DNA of 64,000 nt from SKKY01 sp965228015 (lineage in GTDB: Bacteria > Bacillota > Peptococcia > Peptococcales > SKKY01): contig OZ245787.1 in assembly GCA_965228015.1 (NCBI GenBank), positions 1,054,001-1,118,000 on the forward strand, given 5' to 3'. Shown here piece by piece: positions 8,628-18,235 of the stretch; the first letter of the stretch is position 1, and every line of letters starts with the position of its first letter. The notes beneath the pieces were generated by a model. That model was not told where the DNA came from. It saw only the letters and a list, made by a program, of their open reading frames with translations, and did no database searches. The translations under genes were made by a program, and so were the position numbers.

Positions 8628-9428
8628 TTATTCTTGTGTTTCTTCCTGGATTTCTTCTTCAAAGGATTCTTGAAGTTCCAGAAAAACATCAGTACCAGTG
8701 CTGTCTGTTATATTATTTCCACTAATATAAAAATCACCGGCTGGTTCTATCTCATTGTTTAGTGTGCTTAAGAATTCTGTTCTGTCTATATTTCTTGTAA
8801 GATAAAGAACCCCTTCCATCTTGTAACCAGACTGGATTTTTCCCTGATCAATAATTTCTAAAGCTTCACTGCGCCACCCGGAAATTTTATATACTGCTGA
8901 AGGAATATTATCAGATTCAATATTTTCCCCTTCTGGCGCTATTAATACAGTCCAGGTAAACTTTGTTTTCAGGTCTTCCTCCTGGTAAATTCCTTCTCTT
9001 AAAACAGCTTCTAAACTTCCGCCTGCTAAATGTTCATCTTTAGAGGTTTTAAAAAATATTCTGTAGTAAGGGAAACGACTCATTGCTCCAGGAAGATCTC
9101 TGTTTACCCATTTTGTTTCTTCAGGTATTTCAATCATTTTAGGAATTAAGGTGTATCCAGTTGCATCAAAAACATTTGCTTCACCACGTTCAAGATTTTT
9201 CCCTACAGTTTTTATTACTCCTTTTGAAACTCCAACATGGGCATCAAAAATTTCTCCACCAGTTCCGTCAATAATTCTGGCATTTTTAATTACCAGATCA
9301 TATGGATTGGCAAAGCGAAATAATTCATCATTCCCCTTTTGTTTTGCATACTGTAATGCAAAAAAAGAAAATAAAAATGACATTAAGAATATTAGAAAAA
9401 CTGATAAGATTATTTTAATTTTATCCAT
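8628..9428 (-). CDS. Membrane-anchored protein with amidohydrolase-like N-terminal motif
   Basis: A 266-residue protein. Residues 1-27 (KIILSVFLIFLMSFLFSFFALQYA) are a signal anchor. Residues 43-95 (DLVIKNARIIDGTGGEIFDAHVGV ... GYTLIPKMIEI) resemble the beta-sandwich opening of D-aminoacylase or dihydroorotase-type amidohydrolases, but the metal-binding HxH and the TIM barrel do not follow. The remainder is beta-rich and ends in a Glu-rich tail (EEEIQEETQE). GGGGAG precedes the ATG. It follows the CPBP gene by 1 bp. Function not assigned; enzyme activity is unlikely without the barrel. Confidence 0.6.
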   Translation of the reverse strand: MDKIKIILSVFLIFLMSFLFSFFALQYAKQKGNDELFRFANPYDLVIKNARIIDGTGGEIFDAHVGVSKGVIKTVGKNLERGEANVFDATGYTLIPKMIEIPEETKWVNRDLPGAMSRFPYYRIFFKTSKDEHLAGGSLEAVLREGIYQEEDLKTKFTWTVLIAPEGENIESDNIPSAVYKISGWRSEALEIIDQGKIQSGYKMEGVLYLTRNIDRTEFLSTLNNEIEPAGDFYISGNNITDSTGTDVFLELQESFEEEIQEETQE

Positions 9429-9429
9429 C

Positions 9430-10152
9430 TTAACTCCCCATGGTTAAAAACAAGGCTAAAACCATTATTCCGTTCCAAGCACTATGTGCAATGATTGGAA
9501 TTAAAATATTTTCATATTTCTCATAAATATGATTTAAAATTACCCCTGCTGTAAAAAAAGGAACAAATCTATATAGATCAAAGTGCAATGCCCCAAAAAT
9601 TACTGAAGCTGCTGCAATAGCAATTCCTTGGGAAAATTTGTTTCTAAATGCTTTGTATAAGAATCCTCTGAAATACAATTCTTCACTAATAGGAGCAAGA
9701 ACTGCAGCCCCAATGAATACAAGAACCATTTCCCATTTTGTTCCGGCATAGCCAAAGATATCAATAATATCCTGGGGCTCCCCTTGAGTTGGAAACATCA
9801 TAAAAATAATTACACTTACAGCCATTGTAATGAAAAATAAAATTGCGCTGCTTATTAAACCGTACTTTATTATTTCACCAGGAGAATATTCTTTTGCAAA
9901 AAAGATTTTTAAATCCAGTTTGTATCTGCCTTTTACAATTAAAATAATATATCCAACAAAAATTATAAATTGAAAGATACTAAAAATTATAAATAATTCA
10001 ATCAAAGATAAATTAAAAGATACTTTTCCAAGAATAAAATCTGCTAAAGCTTTTATCTCTGGTGCAAAATATGATAACAGCAAGAAAATTAAAAATACAG
10101 CCAGGGATTCCAATATTCCCCAAGGTACTTTTTTTACATTCTCCTGTTCCAT
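9430..10152 (-). CDS. CPBP-family intramembrane metalloprotease
   Basis: A 240-residue protein with about seven membrane helices. CPBP (Abi/Rce1-like) motifs are present: EELYFRGFLYKAF (the EExxxR motif), FGALHFDLYRFVPFF (His) and IPIIAHSAWNGIM (His/Asn). These proteases act within the membrane on prenylated or peptide substrates. The start codon lies 2 bp after the gatB stop, so it is cotranscribed and likely coupled. Substrate unknown. Confidence 0.85.
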   Translation of the reverse strand: MEQENVKKVPWGILESLAVFLIFLLLSYFAPEIKALADFILGKVSFNLSLIELFIIFSIFQFIIFVGYIILIVKGRYKLDLKIFFAKEYSPGEIIKYGLISSAILFFITMAVSVIIFMMFPTQGEPQDIIDIFGYAGTKWEMVLVFIGAAVLAPISEELYFRGFLYKAFRNKFSQGIAIAAASVIFGALHFDLYRFVPFFTAGVILNHIYEKYENILIPIIAHSAWNGIMVLALFLTMGS

Positions 10153-10154
10153 TA

Positions 10155-11594
10155 TTAGTCTAGTCTTTCTGTAAGCATTTTATTTACCATGCCTGGATTA
10201 GCTTGTCCCTGAGTTTCTTTCATAATCTTTCCAACAAAGAAACCAAGAGCTTTTTTGTTTCCTGACTTATAGTCTTCAACTGATTTTGGGTTCTCAGCAA
10301 TAATTTTATCAATCATAGCACCCAGAGCCCCTTCATCAGAAATTTGAACTAGTCCTTTTTCTTCAACAATTGCTTCAGGATCTTTTCCGCTGATAAACAT
10401 TTCTTCAAAAACAGTTTTTGCTATTTTACCGCTAATTTTTCCATCATCAATCAGTTTAAGTAAAGCAGCAAGTTTTTCTGGTGTAACCTGGGAATTTTCT
10501 ATTTCCACTGATTCTGAGTTCAGCAAACGGCAAAACTCAACCATTAGCCAGTTACATACCTTTTTCGCATCAGGATAAATTGCTACTGTTTCATCAAAAA
10601 ATGCCGCCAGACCTTTGGAACTGGTAATTACTCCTGCATCATATTCAGGAAGACCCATTTCACTAATCAGTCTCTCTTTTTTAACATCAGGAAGTTCTGG
10701 AATTGTTTTTCTAATTTCTTCAACATAATCCCTGGAGATAATAAGTGGTGTTAAGTCAGGATCCGGGAAGTAACGATAATCATTTGCTTCCTCTTTGCCC
10801 CTTAAACTCAATGTGATACCTTGAGCATCATCCCAGGTTCTTGTTTCCTGAACAACTTTGCCACCATCTTCAATTAATTCAATTTGTCTTTCAACTTCAT
10901 ATTCGATAGCTTTTTGTACAGCGCGGAAGGAGTTAAGGTTTTTCACCTCTGCCCTTGTTCCAAATTCTTTTTGGCCAATAGGTCTTACAGAAACGTTGGC
11001 ATCACAACGAAGGGAACCTTGCTCCATTTTTACGTCGGATACTCCTGTATATTCAATATATGCTTTTAGTTTTTCCAAATAAGCCTTTGCTTCTTCAGCA
11101 GATCTCATATCTGGTTCAGATACAATTTCAATCAATGGAACTCCTGATCTGTTGTAGTCAACAAGAGAAGAATCTGAAACAGAAATAGTTTCACCCTCGT
11201 GTACAAGTTTTCCTGCATCTTCTTCCATATGAATTCTTGTTATTCCAATTCTTTTATGATTTCCAACTACATCAATATCCAAATAACCATGCTCGCAAAT
11301 AGGTAAATCAAATTGAGAAATCTGATATGCCTTTGTAAGATCTGGATAAAAATAGTTTTTCCTGTCAAATTTACTGAATTCTGCAATTTCACAATTTAAT
11401 GCAAGTCCTACTTTAATTGCATACTCAAGTACTTTTTCGTTTAATACTGGTAAAGTACCAGGCAAGCCAAGACATCTTGGACATACATTTGTATTAGGTT
11501 CTGATCCAAATTCATTAGGGCAGCTGCAGAATATTTTAGTTTTTGTTTTTAGTTCAACGTGAACTTCAAGTCCAATTACTACTTCGTAATTCAT
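10155..11594 (-). CDS. gatB: Aspartyl/glutamyl-tRNA amidotransferase subunit B
   Basis: 479 residues, normal length. GatB phosphorylates and transamidates misacylated Glu-tRNAGln or Asp-tRNAAsn with ammonia passed from GatA. Seen: YEVVIGLEVHVELKTKTKIFC (cradle start), the zinc-type cysteines CSC...CPRCLGLPGTLPVLN, DYNRSGVPLIEIVSEPDM, and a helical YqeY-like tail ending GQANPGMVNKMLTERL. It forms the last part of gatC-gatA-gatB. Frame intact. Confidence 0.97.
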   Translation of the reverse strand: MNYEVVIGLEVHVELKTKTKIFCSCPNEFGSEPNTNVCPRCLGLPGTLPVLNEKVLEYAIKVGLALNCEIAEFSKFDRKNYFYPDLTKAYQISQFDLPICEHGYLDIDVVGNHKRIGITRIHMEEDAGKLVHEGETISVSDSSLVDYNRSGVPLIEIVSEPDMRSAEEAKAYLEKLKAYIEYTGVSDVKMEQGSLRCDANVSVRPIGQKEFGTRAEVKNLNSFRAVQKAIEYEVERQIELIEDGGKVVQETRTWDDAQGITLSLRGKEEANDYRYFPDPDLTPLIISRDYVEEIRKTIPELPDVKKERLISEMGLPEYDAGVITSSKGLAAFFDETVAIYPDAKKVCNWLMVEFCRLLNSESVEIENSQVTPEKLAALLKLIDDGKISGKIAKTVFEEMFISGKDPEAIVEEKGLVQISDEGALGAMIDKIIAENPKSVEDYKSGNKKALGFFVGKIMKETQGQANPGMVNKMLTERLD

Positions 11595-11598
11595 TATT

Positions 11599-13062
11599 CT
11601 ACTCCCCCTTAAATCCGGCTTTTAATATTGTTTTATCGGAATTTTGCTCTAAAGTATATGCAACTCTCAAAATAATTTCTTCTCCGAAAGGCTTTCCAAT
11701 AAATTGTATTCCAACAGGCATTCCTTCAGAAGTACCGTATGGCATTGAAAGACCTGGAAGACCCGCAAGGTTTACAGGAATTGTACAAACATCCTGCAAA
11801 TACATTGAAATAGGATCTGAAATTTCTCCAAATCTGAAGGCAGTACTTGGTACTGTTGGAGTTAAAAGAATGTCAAACTTTTCAAAGGCTTTGTCGAAGT
11901 CTTGCTTAATAAGGTTCCTTACTCTTAATGCTTTTAAATAATATGCGTCATAATAGCCGGCACTTAATGCATAAGTACCAAGCATAATTCTGGATTTAAC
12001 TTCTGAGCCAAAACCCTGATTTCTTGTTTTGCAGAACATTTCCATTAAAGTATCTTCCTGCTCTGAACGAAGACCATATCTTACACCATCATAACGGGAA
12101 AGATTTGAGCTGCATTCCGCAGGAGCAATTATATAGTAAGCTGGCATTGCATACTCAGTATTTGGCATTGAACACTCGCCAATCTCGGCACCCAGCTCTT
12201 CAAGTTTTTTAATTGCTTCATCAATATTTGCTCTAATTCCAGCTGAAATTTCTTCGCCAAAATATTCTTTAGGAATACCAATTTTCATTCCTTTAATATC
12301 ATTAACCAAAGCCTTAGTGTAATCAGGATATTTGATATCTGCTGATGTGGAATCATTGGCATCATGACCTGTAATGCTGTTCATAACCAAAGCACAGTCA
12401 GTAACATTTTTAGTAAATGGTCCAATCTGATCTAAAGATGATGCAAAGGCAATAAGCCCGTAACGGGATACAGCACCATAGGTTGGTTTCATTCCCACAA
12501 CACCGCAGTATGAAGCCGGCTGTCTGATTGATCCCCCTGTATCAGAACCCAGGGTAAAAAATGCCTCATCGGCAGCAACTGCAGCCGCAGCACCACCAGA
12601 AGATCCCCCAGGAACATATGATAAATTAAAAGGATTTTTTGTTTGCTGATAAGCAGATGTTTCTGTTGAAGATCCCATGGCAAATTCGTCCATATTTAAC
12701 TTTCCAAGAAGGATTGCATCATCCCCTGCAAGTTTTAATGCAGTAGTTGCATCATAAGGGGGCTTATAGTTATATAACATTTTTGATGAGCAGGTTGTTG
12801 TTAAGTCCATAGTTGAAATATTATCTTTTAGAGCCATTGGAATTCCTGCAAGTTTTCCTACCTGAAGATTCTTTGCTCTTTTATCGTCAATTTCTCTGGC
12901 TTTTGCCAAAGCCTTCTCTTTATTAAGGGCAAGATAAACCTGAATTTTAGGATCTTTATCTTCAATTCTCTTGTAAACTGATTCTGCAACCTCAAGAGAG
13001 CTAACTTCTTTTTTATTTAATAGATCCAGTATTTCATGAGCTGTATATTTAAAGTATGACAA
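11599..13062 (-). CDS. gatA: Glutamyl-tRNA amidotransferase subunit A
   Basis: 487 residues. Amidase-signature enzyme that releases ammonia from glutamine for GatB. The Ser-cisSer-Lys triad is visible: Lys in MALKDNIST, and GGSSGGAAAAV followed by LGSDTGGSIRQPASYCG. It uses a TTG start with AAGGAGG 8 nt upstream. It sits between gatC (12 bp upstream) and gatB (4 bp downstream). Frame intact. Confidence 0.97.
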   Translation of the reverse strand: MSYFKYTAHEILDLLNKKEVSSLEVAESVYKRIEDKDPKIQVYLALNKEKALAKAREIDDKRAKNLQVGKLAGIPMALKDNISTMDLTTTCSSKMLYNYKPPYDATTALKLAGDDAILLGKLNMDEFAMGSSTETSAYQQTKNPFNLSYVPGGSSGGAAAAVAADEAFFTLGSDTGGSIRQPASYCGVVGMKPTYGAVSRYGLIAFASSLDQIGPFTKNVTDCALVMNSITGHDANDSTSADIKYPDYTKALVNDIKGMKIGIPKEYFGEEISAGIRANIDEAIKKLEELGAEIGECSMPNTEYAMPAYYIIAPAECSSNLSRYDGVRYGLRSEQEDTLMEMFCKTRNQGFGSEVKSRIMLGTYALSAGYYDAYYLKALRVRNLIKQDFDKAFEKFDILLTPTVPSTAFRFGEISDPISMYLQDVCTIPVNLAGLPGLSMPYGTSEGMPVGIQFIGKPFGEEIILRVAYTLEQNSDKTILKAGFKGE

Positions 13063-13074
13063 TTTTATTCCTCC

Positions 13075-13359
13075 TTAAACTATTTTTGGCACGCGGAACA
13101 TTCCCTGAGCATCTTCAGGTGTATTCTGCAAAGTTTTTTCTCTCTCAAGAGTTTCATGTACTTCATCTTTTCTAAGTACGTTATTAATAGGAAGAACGTG
13201 AGCCAGAGGCTGAACACCCTTAGTATCAACCTTATTCAGTATTTCCATATAATCAAGTATTTTATTCAGCTTTTCAAGCTGTTGTGTTTTTTCCTCTTCA
13301 GACAATTCAAGTCTGGCAAGGTTTGCAACATACTCAACATCTTTAATATTAATTTTCAT
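13075..13359 (-). CDS. gatC: Glutamyl-tRNA amidotransferase subunit C
   Basis: 94 residues, typical. GatC wraps around GatA and stabilises the GatAB complex. It begins MKINIKDVEYVANLARLELSEEEK, with LNKILDYMEILNKVDT and the conserved C-terminal LRKDEV ... FRVPKIV. First gene of the gatCAB trio. Confidence 0.95.
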   Translation of the reverse strand: MKINIKDVEYVANLARLELSEEEKTQQLEKLNKILDYMEILNKVDTKGVQPLAHVLPINNVLRKDEVHETLEREKTLQNTPEDAQGMFRVPKIV

Positions 13360-13404
13360 ATTACACCATCCCGAATCTAAGTTTTTTAATATAACAAACT
13401 AATT

Positions 13405-15414
13405 TTAACTTTCAAGGCCTAATAAATCAACAAAATCACTCTCTGTTAACATTTTTACACCAAGTTTTTCTGCTTTTTCCAGCTTTGAACCGGCTTCGGC
13501 ACCATAAAGAAGAAAATCCGTCTTTTTACTAACACTTCCAGATACTTTTCCTCCGTGTTTTTCAATTATTTCCTGGGCCTGGGTTCTGGTATAGTTTTCA
13601 AGAGTTCCTGTTATAACAAAGGTTTTTCCAGATATTTCAGAAGGAATTATTTCTTCTCCCTCTTCTTCCATATTTACACCTAGCTCTTTAAGCTGGGATA
13701 TAATTTGAAGATTGTGTTCTTCCCTAAAGAAATTGTAAATACTGTCTGCCATTTTTTCTCCAATTTCCTCCAGTTCCATTAGCTCTTCTTCACTGGCCTC
13801 CATCAGATTATTAATATTTCTGTAAGCTTTCGCAAGAATTTTGGCTGCTTTCTGTCCAACTAAAGGAATTCCTAAAGCTGCAATTAACTGAGAAAGATTT
13901 CTCTTCTTGCTGTCTTCTATTGCATCAATAAGATTTTGTGCCGATTTATCTGCCATTCTTTCCATATTAATTATTTTTTCTTTTTCAAGTCTGTAAAATT
14001 CAGCAATATTTTTTACATGACCTTCATCATACAGCTGAAATACTAATTGTCTCCCTAAGCCACTAATATCCATTCCTACCTTAGAAGCAAAATGTTCTAA
14101 AGATCGTTTTATCTGGGCGAGACATGATAAAGTGTTTGTACACCTTATAACTGCCTCTTCAGGAAGACGTACTGCTTTGCTACCACAAACAGGGCAAACT
14201 TGAGGAAACTTATGTTCCGGCATTACCCCTGTTCTTTTTTCAGGTATTATTCTTACAACTGCAGGAATAATTTCACCCGCCTTTTCAATAACAACCCAAT
14301 CACTAATTCTAATATCTTTTTCTAATATATAATCTTCATTATGAAGAATAGCCCGTTTTACCGTACTCCCTGAAACTCTAACTGGCTCAAGAACTGCCGT
14401 AGGGGTAATTGCCCCTGTTCTTCCAACGTTCCATTCAATATCAAGTACTTTAGTTTCGGCTTGCTCTGGTGGAAACTTATATGCAGTTGCCCAGCGGGGA
14501 TTTTTGACTGTGGCACCTAGTTCTTCCTGCATTCTTTTATCAAGAAGCTTAATTACCAGACCATCTATCTCAAATTCAATAGCATTTCTTTTTTCTGCAA
14601 AATCCAGACAGTATTTAATAATTTCTTCCTTGTCTTTGCTGTAAAAAGGCTCTACCACAGCAAAACCTTCATTTTTTAATATTTCAAGTTCTTCCCGATG
14701 AGACAAAAGAACTTCTTTATCTGTATGAATCAGTTCATACAATATAATCCTTAAATCCCTCTGTGCTGCAATTTTTGGGTCAAGCTGTCGCAATGATCCT
14801 GCCGCTGCATTACGGGGATTTGCAAAAAGATCTTCATTATTTTCCAATCTAAATTTATTAATTTTTTCAAAGGATTTCTTAGGAATATAGGCTTCACCCC
14901 GGGCAATAAAAGTTCCCTGGTGTTCTATTTTGAGAGGTATATTTCTGATTGTCTTAACATTATAGGTAACATCTTCTCCTGTAACCCCATCTCCCCTTGT
15001 TGCACCTGATTTAAGAAAACCATTTAAATACTCAAGGACAATTGTTAAACCATCAATTTTTGGTTCTACGGAAAATTCATATGTAGATTCTCCCAGCTGA
15101 TTTTCCAGACGCTGAAAGAACTGACGAAGATCACCCTCATCAAAGGAATTTGACAGACTGAAAAGTTGCTTGAAATGTTTTACCTGATTAAATTTAGAAA
15201 GAGGCTCCCCTCCTATACGCTGAGAAGGAGAATCCTCTGTTAAGAATTCTGGATATTCTTTTTCTAATTTAATAAGTTCCTGCATTAATTTGTCGAAATC
15301 AAAATCAGTAATCTCTGGAGAATCATCCAGATAATACTTTTTATTATGATATTCAATTTCTTCTCTGAGTCTGGATATTTTTGCTTCAATATCTTTTTTC
15401 AGCAAGTATTCCAC
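13405..15414 (-). CDS. ligA: NAD-dependent DNA ligase
   Basis: 669 residues. Domain order: Ia (HNKKYYLDDSPEITDFDFD), adenylation domain with catalytic lysine in EPKIDGLTI, OB fold, a four-cysteine zinc finger (CPVCGSKAVR...C...C), helix-hairpin-helix repeats (GLGRQLV..., LGIPLVGQKAAKIL) and a C-terminal BRCT domain (GKTFVITGTLENYTR). It lies 6 bp after pcrA. The start is ambiguous: GTG 15414 is very close to its GGAG site, and TTG 15405 (LLKKDIEAK) is better spaced. Frame intact. Confidence 0.97.
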   Translation of the reverse strand: MEYLLKKDIEAKISRLREEIEYHNKKYYLDDSPEITDFDFDKLMQELIKLEKEYPEFLTEDSPSQRIGGEPLSKFNQVKHFKQLFSLSNSFDEGDLRQFFQRLENQLGESTYEFSVEPKIDGLTIVLEYLNGFLKSGATRGDGVTGEDVTYNVKTIRNIPLKIEHQGTFIARGEAYIPKKSFEKINKFRLENNEDLFANPRNAAAGSLRQLDPKIAAQRDLRIILYELIHTDKEVLLSHREELEILKNEGFAVVEPFYSKDKEEIIKYCLDFAEKRNAIEFEIDGLVIKLLDKRMQEELGATVKNPRWATAYKFPPEQAETKVLDIEWNVGRTGAITPTAVLEPVRVSGSTVKRAILHNEDYILEKDIRISDWVVIEKAGEIIPAVVRIIPEKRTGVMPEHKFPQVCPVCGSKAVRLPEEAVIRCTNTLSCLAQIKRSLEHFASKVGMDISGLGRQLVFQLYDEGHVKNIAEFYRLEKEKIINMERMADKSAQNLIDAIEDSKKRNLSQLIAALGIPLVGQKAAKILAKAYRNINNLMEASEEELMELEEIGEKMADSIYNFFREEHNLQIISQLKELGVNMEEEGEEIIPSEISGKTFVITGTLENYTRTQAQEIIEKHGGKVSGSVSKKTDFLLYGAEAGSKLEKAEKLGVKMLTESDFVDLLGLES

Positions 15415-15420
15415 GCTCCA

Positions 15421-17580
15421 CTACTTAATTTTTACAATTGGTGCATATTTACCAATAAGTTTTTTAATTCCAAGATTTGGAAAAGCTATGCTTATTTCAG
15501 CATCTTCTCCATCACCATGAATTGCTACTATACAGCCCACACCCCATTTTTTATGTTCAATTTGGTCCCCGATAGCCAGAAAATCTGAGTCTTTTCCAAT
15601 AGGAGCAATTTTCGGGATGGTATCCTGGTTCATGTTTACCTGTTTTTCTTTAGATTCATCGTTATGGATAAATTTCTTAGGAATTTCTCCAATAAATCTT
15701 GACTGCTGATTATACGAGTCCCGTCCAAACATTTTTCTTCTCCAGGCTCTTGTGATAAACAAATTATCTTCAGCCCTGGTTATTGCTACATAACATAGAC
15801 GTCTTTCTTCTTCAACCTCAGTATCATCACTAGAGTTCAAACTTCTGCTGTGTGGAAAAATATTCTCCTCAAGGCCAGTAATGAAAACCACCGGGAACTC
15901 CAGCCCTTTTGAGCTGTGAATAGTCATCATTACTACTGCATCATCATCTTCCTGATAAGTATCAGTATCACTTACTAAAGCTGTTTCAGATAAGAATTGT
16001 GATAAATTACCATCAACGCTGGTTTGATCATATTCAGTGGTAACTGAGAGGAACTCCTGAAGATTTTCAAGACGTGTTTCTGCCTCAATAGTTTTTTCAT
16101 TTCTTAACTCTTCAATGTATCCTGTTTCTAAAAGAATCATATTTGTTATTTCGGTAACATTTTTTATTTTACTTTCTTCTTTAAAGTGATCTATCATTTT
16201 TTTAAAGTTTTTTATTGATTCAGATGTTCTTTTGCTTATTTCTGCTTCATCTGTAAATTCCATAGACTCATATATAGTTATGCCTTTTTCCTGAGCATAG
16301 GCTGCAAGCTTTTCCCAGCTTCCTTCGCCAATACCCCGTTTAGGACTGTTAATTACTCTTTTTAAAGAAATTTCGTCACCCTCATTTACTACAAGACGCA
16401 AATAAGCAAGAATATCCTTTATTTCTTTTCTTTCGTAGAATTTAATTCCGCCAAAAATTCTATATGGAAGCCCCTTGCGTATCAGGCCTTCTTCTATTGC
16501 TCTAAATTGAGAAGTTACTCTGCATAATATTGCAAAATCTTTGTAATTCTTATTATCACTGTCTTTTAAAATTTCTATTTTATTTGCAATAAAACTTGCT
16601 TCTTCCACTTCATCATAAGCGGGATAATAGTATATTTTTTCTCCCTCTTCTTTATCTGTTGTTAGAGTTTTGTCTTTTCTCATAGAATTTTTGGATACAA
16701 CAGAGTTTGCAGCGTCAATAATAGTTTTTGTTGATCTGTAATTCTGCTCTAATTTAATAATTTTAGTATCAGCATAGTCTGCTTCAAACTCCAGAATATT
16801 TTTAATGTCAGCCCCTCGCCATTGGTAAATAGACTGGTCGTCATCACCAACAACACACAGATTTTTATATTTTGAAGCCAGCAATTTTACAAGCTCATAT
16901 TGGGCTAAGTTTGTATCTTGATACTCATCAACCAAAATATACCTGAATCTTTCCTGATACTTATCTAATACTTCTGGATTTTCCCTGAAAAGCCTTACCA
17001 TAAGCATTATTAAATCATCGAAGTCTAATGTGTTAAAAGTAAATAATTTCTTTTGATAATCTTTATATATTTCTGTAATTACTTCATCGAAATAATTCAA
17101 GGCATACTTAGAAGACCGGGTTGCCCCAATCAACTGGTTTTTATAATTTGATATCCTGTCAATTATTAATCTTGGGGGATATTTTTTTTCTTCAAGATTG
17201 CGTTCTTTAAGAATAGTTTTTACTACAGACAATTGATCCTGAGTATCATAAATAACAAAATCAGGGCTGTAATCAAGATTTTGTATTTCTCTTCTAAGAA
17301 TTCTCACACACATGGAATGAAAAGTACTTGTCCAAACTTTTTCTCCATCAGCACCAATAAGATTTGCCAGTCTTAATTTCATTTCGCTGGCAGCTTTGTT
17401 AGTAAATGTTATTGCAAGTATATTGTATGGACTTACTTTCTTTTCATAAATCAGGTACGCAATCCTGCGAATAACAACTCTTGTTTTTCCAGATCCTGCT
17501 CCGGCTAAAATTAATAAAGGCCCTTCAACGTGTTGAACAGCCTCCTTCTGCATCGGATTAAGGTTTTCCAGTAGATTCAA
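15421..17580 (-). CDS. pcrA: ATP-dependent DNA helicase PcrA (UvrD/Rep family)
   Basis: About 719 residues, normal for PcrA. SF1A motifs in order: Walker A GAGSGKTRVV, DFDDLIMLM, Walker B VDEYQDTNLAQYE, GDDDQSIYQWRGAD, LEQNYRSTKTI, and SSKGLEFPVVFI...RRLCYVAITRA. The C-terminal tail has the PcrA-type Tudor-like end (GDQIEHKKWGVG). AAGGAG abuts an upstream ATG (17589) but is 9 nt from TTG 17580 (MNLLENLNPMQ), which I prefer. The gene heads the pcrA-ligA-gatCAB-gatB-CPBP run. Confidence 0.97.
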   Translation of the reverse strand: MNLLENLNPMQKEAVQHVEGPLLILAGAGSGKTRVVIRRIAYLIYEKKVSPYNILAITFTNKAASEMKLRLANLIGADGEKVWTSTFHSMCVRILRREIQNLDYSPDFVIYDTQDQLSVVKTILKERNLEEKKYPPRLIIDRISNYKNQLIGATRSSKYALNYFDEVITEIYKDYQKKLFTFNTLDFDDLIMLMVRLFRENPEVLDKYQERFRYILVDEYQDTNLAQYELVKLLASKYKNLCVVGDDDQSIYQWRGADIKNILEFEADYADTKIIKLEQNYRSTKTIIDAANSVVSKNSMRKDKTLTTDKEEGEKIYYYPAYDEVEEASFIANKIEILKDSDNKNYKDFAILCRVTSQFRAIEEGLIRKGLPYRIFGGIKFYERKEIKDILAYLRLVVNEGDEISLKRVINSPKRGIGEGSWEKLAAYAQEKGITIYESMEFTDEAEISKRTSESIKNFKKMIDHFKEESKIKNVTEITNMILLETGYIEELRNEKTIEAETRLENLQEFLSVTTEYDQTSVDGNLSQFLSETALVSDTDTYQEDDDAVVMMTIHSSKGLEFPVVFITGLEENIFPHSRSLNSSDDTEVEEERRLCYVAITRAEDNLFITRAWRRKMFGRDSYNQQSRFIGEIPKKFIHNDESKEKQVNMNQDTIPKIAPIGKDSDFLAIGDQIEHKKWGVGCIVAIHGDGEDAEISIAFPNLGIKKLIGKYAPIVKIK

Positions 17581-17671
17581 TATCAGCATCTCCTTAATTG
17601 TTCCATTCTAACTATATTAATTATATCATAAGTTCCAAAAATAACATAAATTAAAACTTTATTTTTTTCGA

Positions 17672-17736
17672 TAAAAAACGGAAGAGGATGGAGTACTTTC
17701 TTAACTGACTAATTGAGATTTCCTTCATCCTCTTCC
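17672..17736 (-). terminator. Intrinsic terminator upstream of pcrA
   Basis: Perfect 11-bp stem (17680-17690 with 17726-17736: GGAAGAGGATG / CATCCTCTTCC), 35-nt loop, then CGTTTTTT on the minus strand. It ends the untranslated unit that starts near 18140, so pcrA needs read-through or a promoter closer to it. Confidence 0.75.
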
Positions 17737-18140
17737 CTTACAATCGTACCGCAAATAACAGTACCCCCTATAAAATTATCCCTCTGAGCTTTTCCTTCGA
17801 TAAGCGTTAATAACTTAATTCTGCTTCATCTTTTTGTTACTTGAATTTCCTCAAAAGCTAACTTCTATTCAATAACATCTTACTAACTTTCAATTACCTT
17901 ACAGCTCTTTCAAGTTACTTTGAGTTACTAAACTTCTTTCCAACTTCTAACTTACTCAAACTACAAACAACTTTCGTTCTTTGCCTTTCGTTTTTTTCAT
18001 TGTACCTTTTAAAGCTTTTTACACTTTCCTGATACACTTTCAAAAACTAATTTCAAGAGATTTCCACTTATTAAGTTATCCAGAGAGCCCACCAATAAGA
18101 GTCTATTTAAGTTTCCTTAAATTTGATCTCCTTTGGAATA
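17672..18140 (-). ncRNA. Candidate non-coding transcript or leader upstream of pcrA
   Basis: A stretch of about 640 bp without a convincing gene separates pcrA from the dap operon. On the minus strand it holds a near-consensus promoter, then about 470 nt that is strongly purine-rich (repeated GAAAGT, AAGTTA and similar words) and an intrinsic terminator. A short open frame near the 3' end (ending ICGTIVREEDEGNLN) lacks a start codon and may be a gene remnant. I recognise no known RNA family (not tmRNA, RNase P, 6S or T-box). It could also be a decayed gene. Confidence 0.4.
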
Positions 18141-18145
18141 TCTTT

Positions 18146-18174
18146 ATAATAGCATGGACTTTTTTAATGTCAAC
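18146..18174 (-). promoter_or_regulatory. Sigma-A type promoter
   Basis: TTGACA (18169-18174, minus strand), 17-bp spacer, TATTAT (18146-18151). It is the best promoter match I saw in the window and points toward the untranslated 17.7-18.1 kb unit and pcrA. Confidence 0.65.
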
Positions 18175-18235
18175 AGAATTTTCAGAATATTTTGTTTTTT
18201 TAATGTATTTTTTTGGAATATTTTTAATCTGATTT

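Noticed and set aside
17672..18140. T-box or amino-acid riboswitch upstream of pcrA
   Set aside because: No T-box core (AGGGTGGNACCGCG) or known aptamer motif was found.
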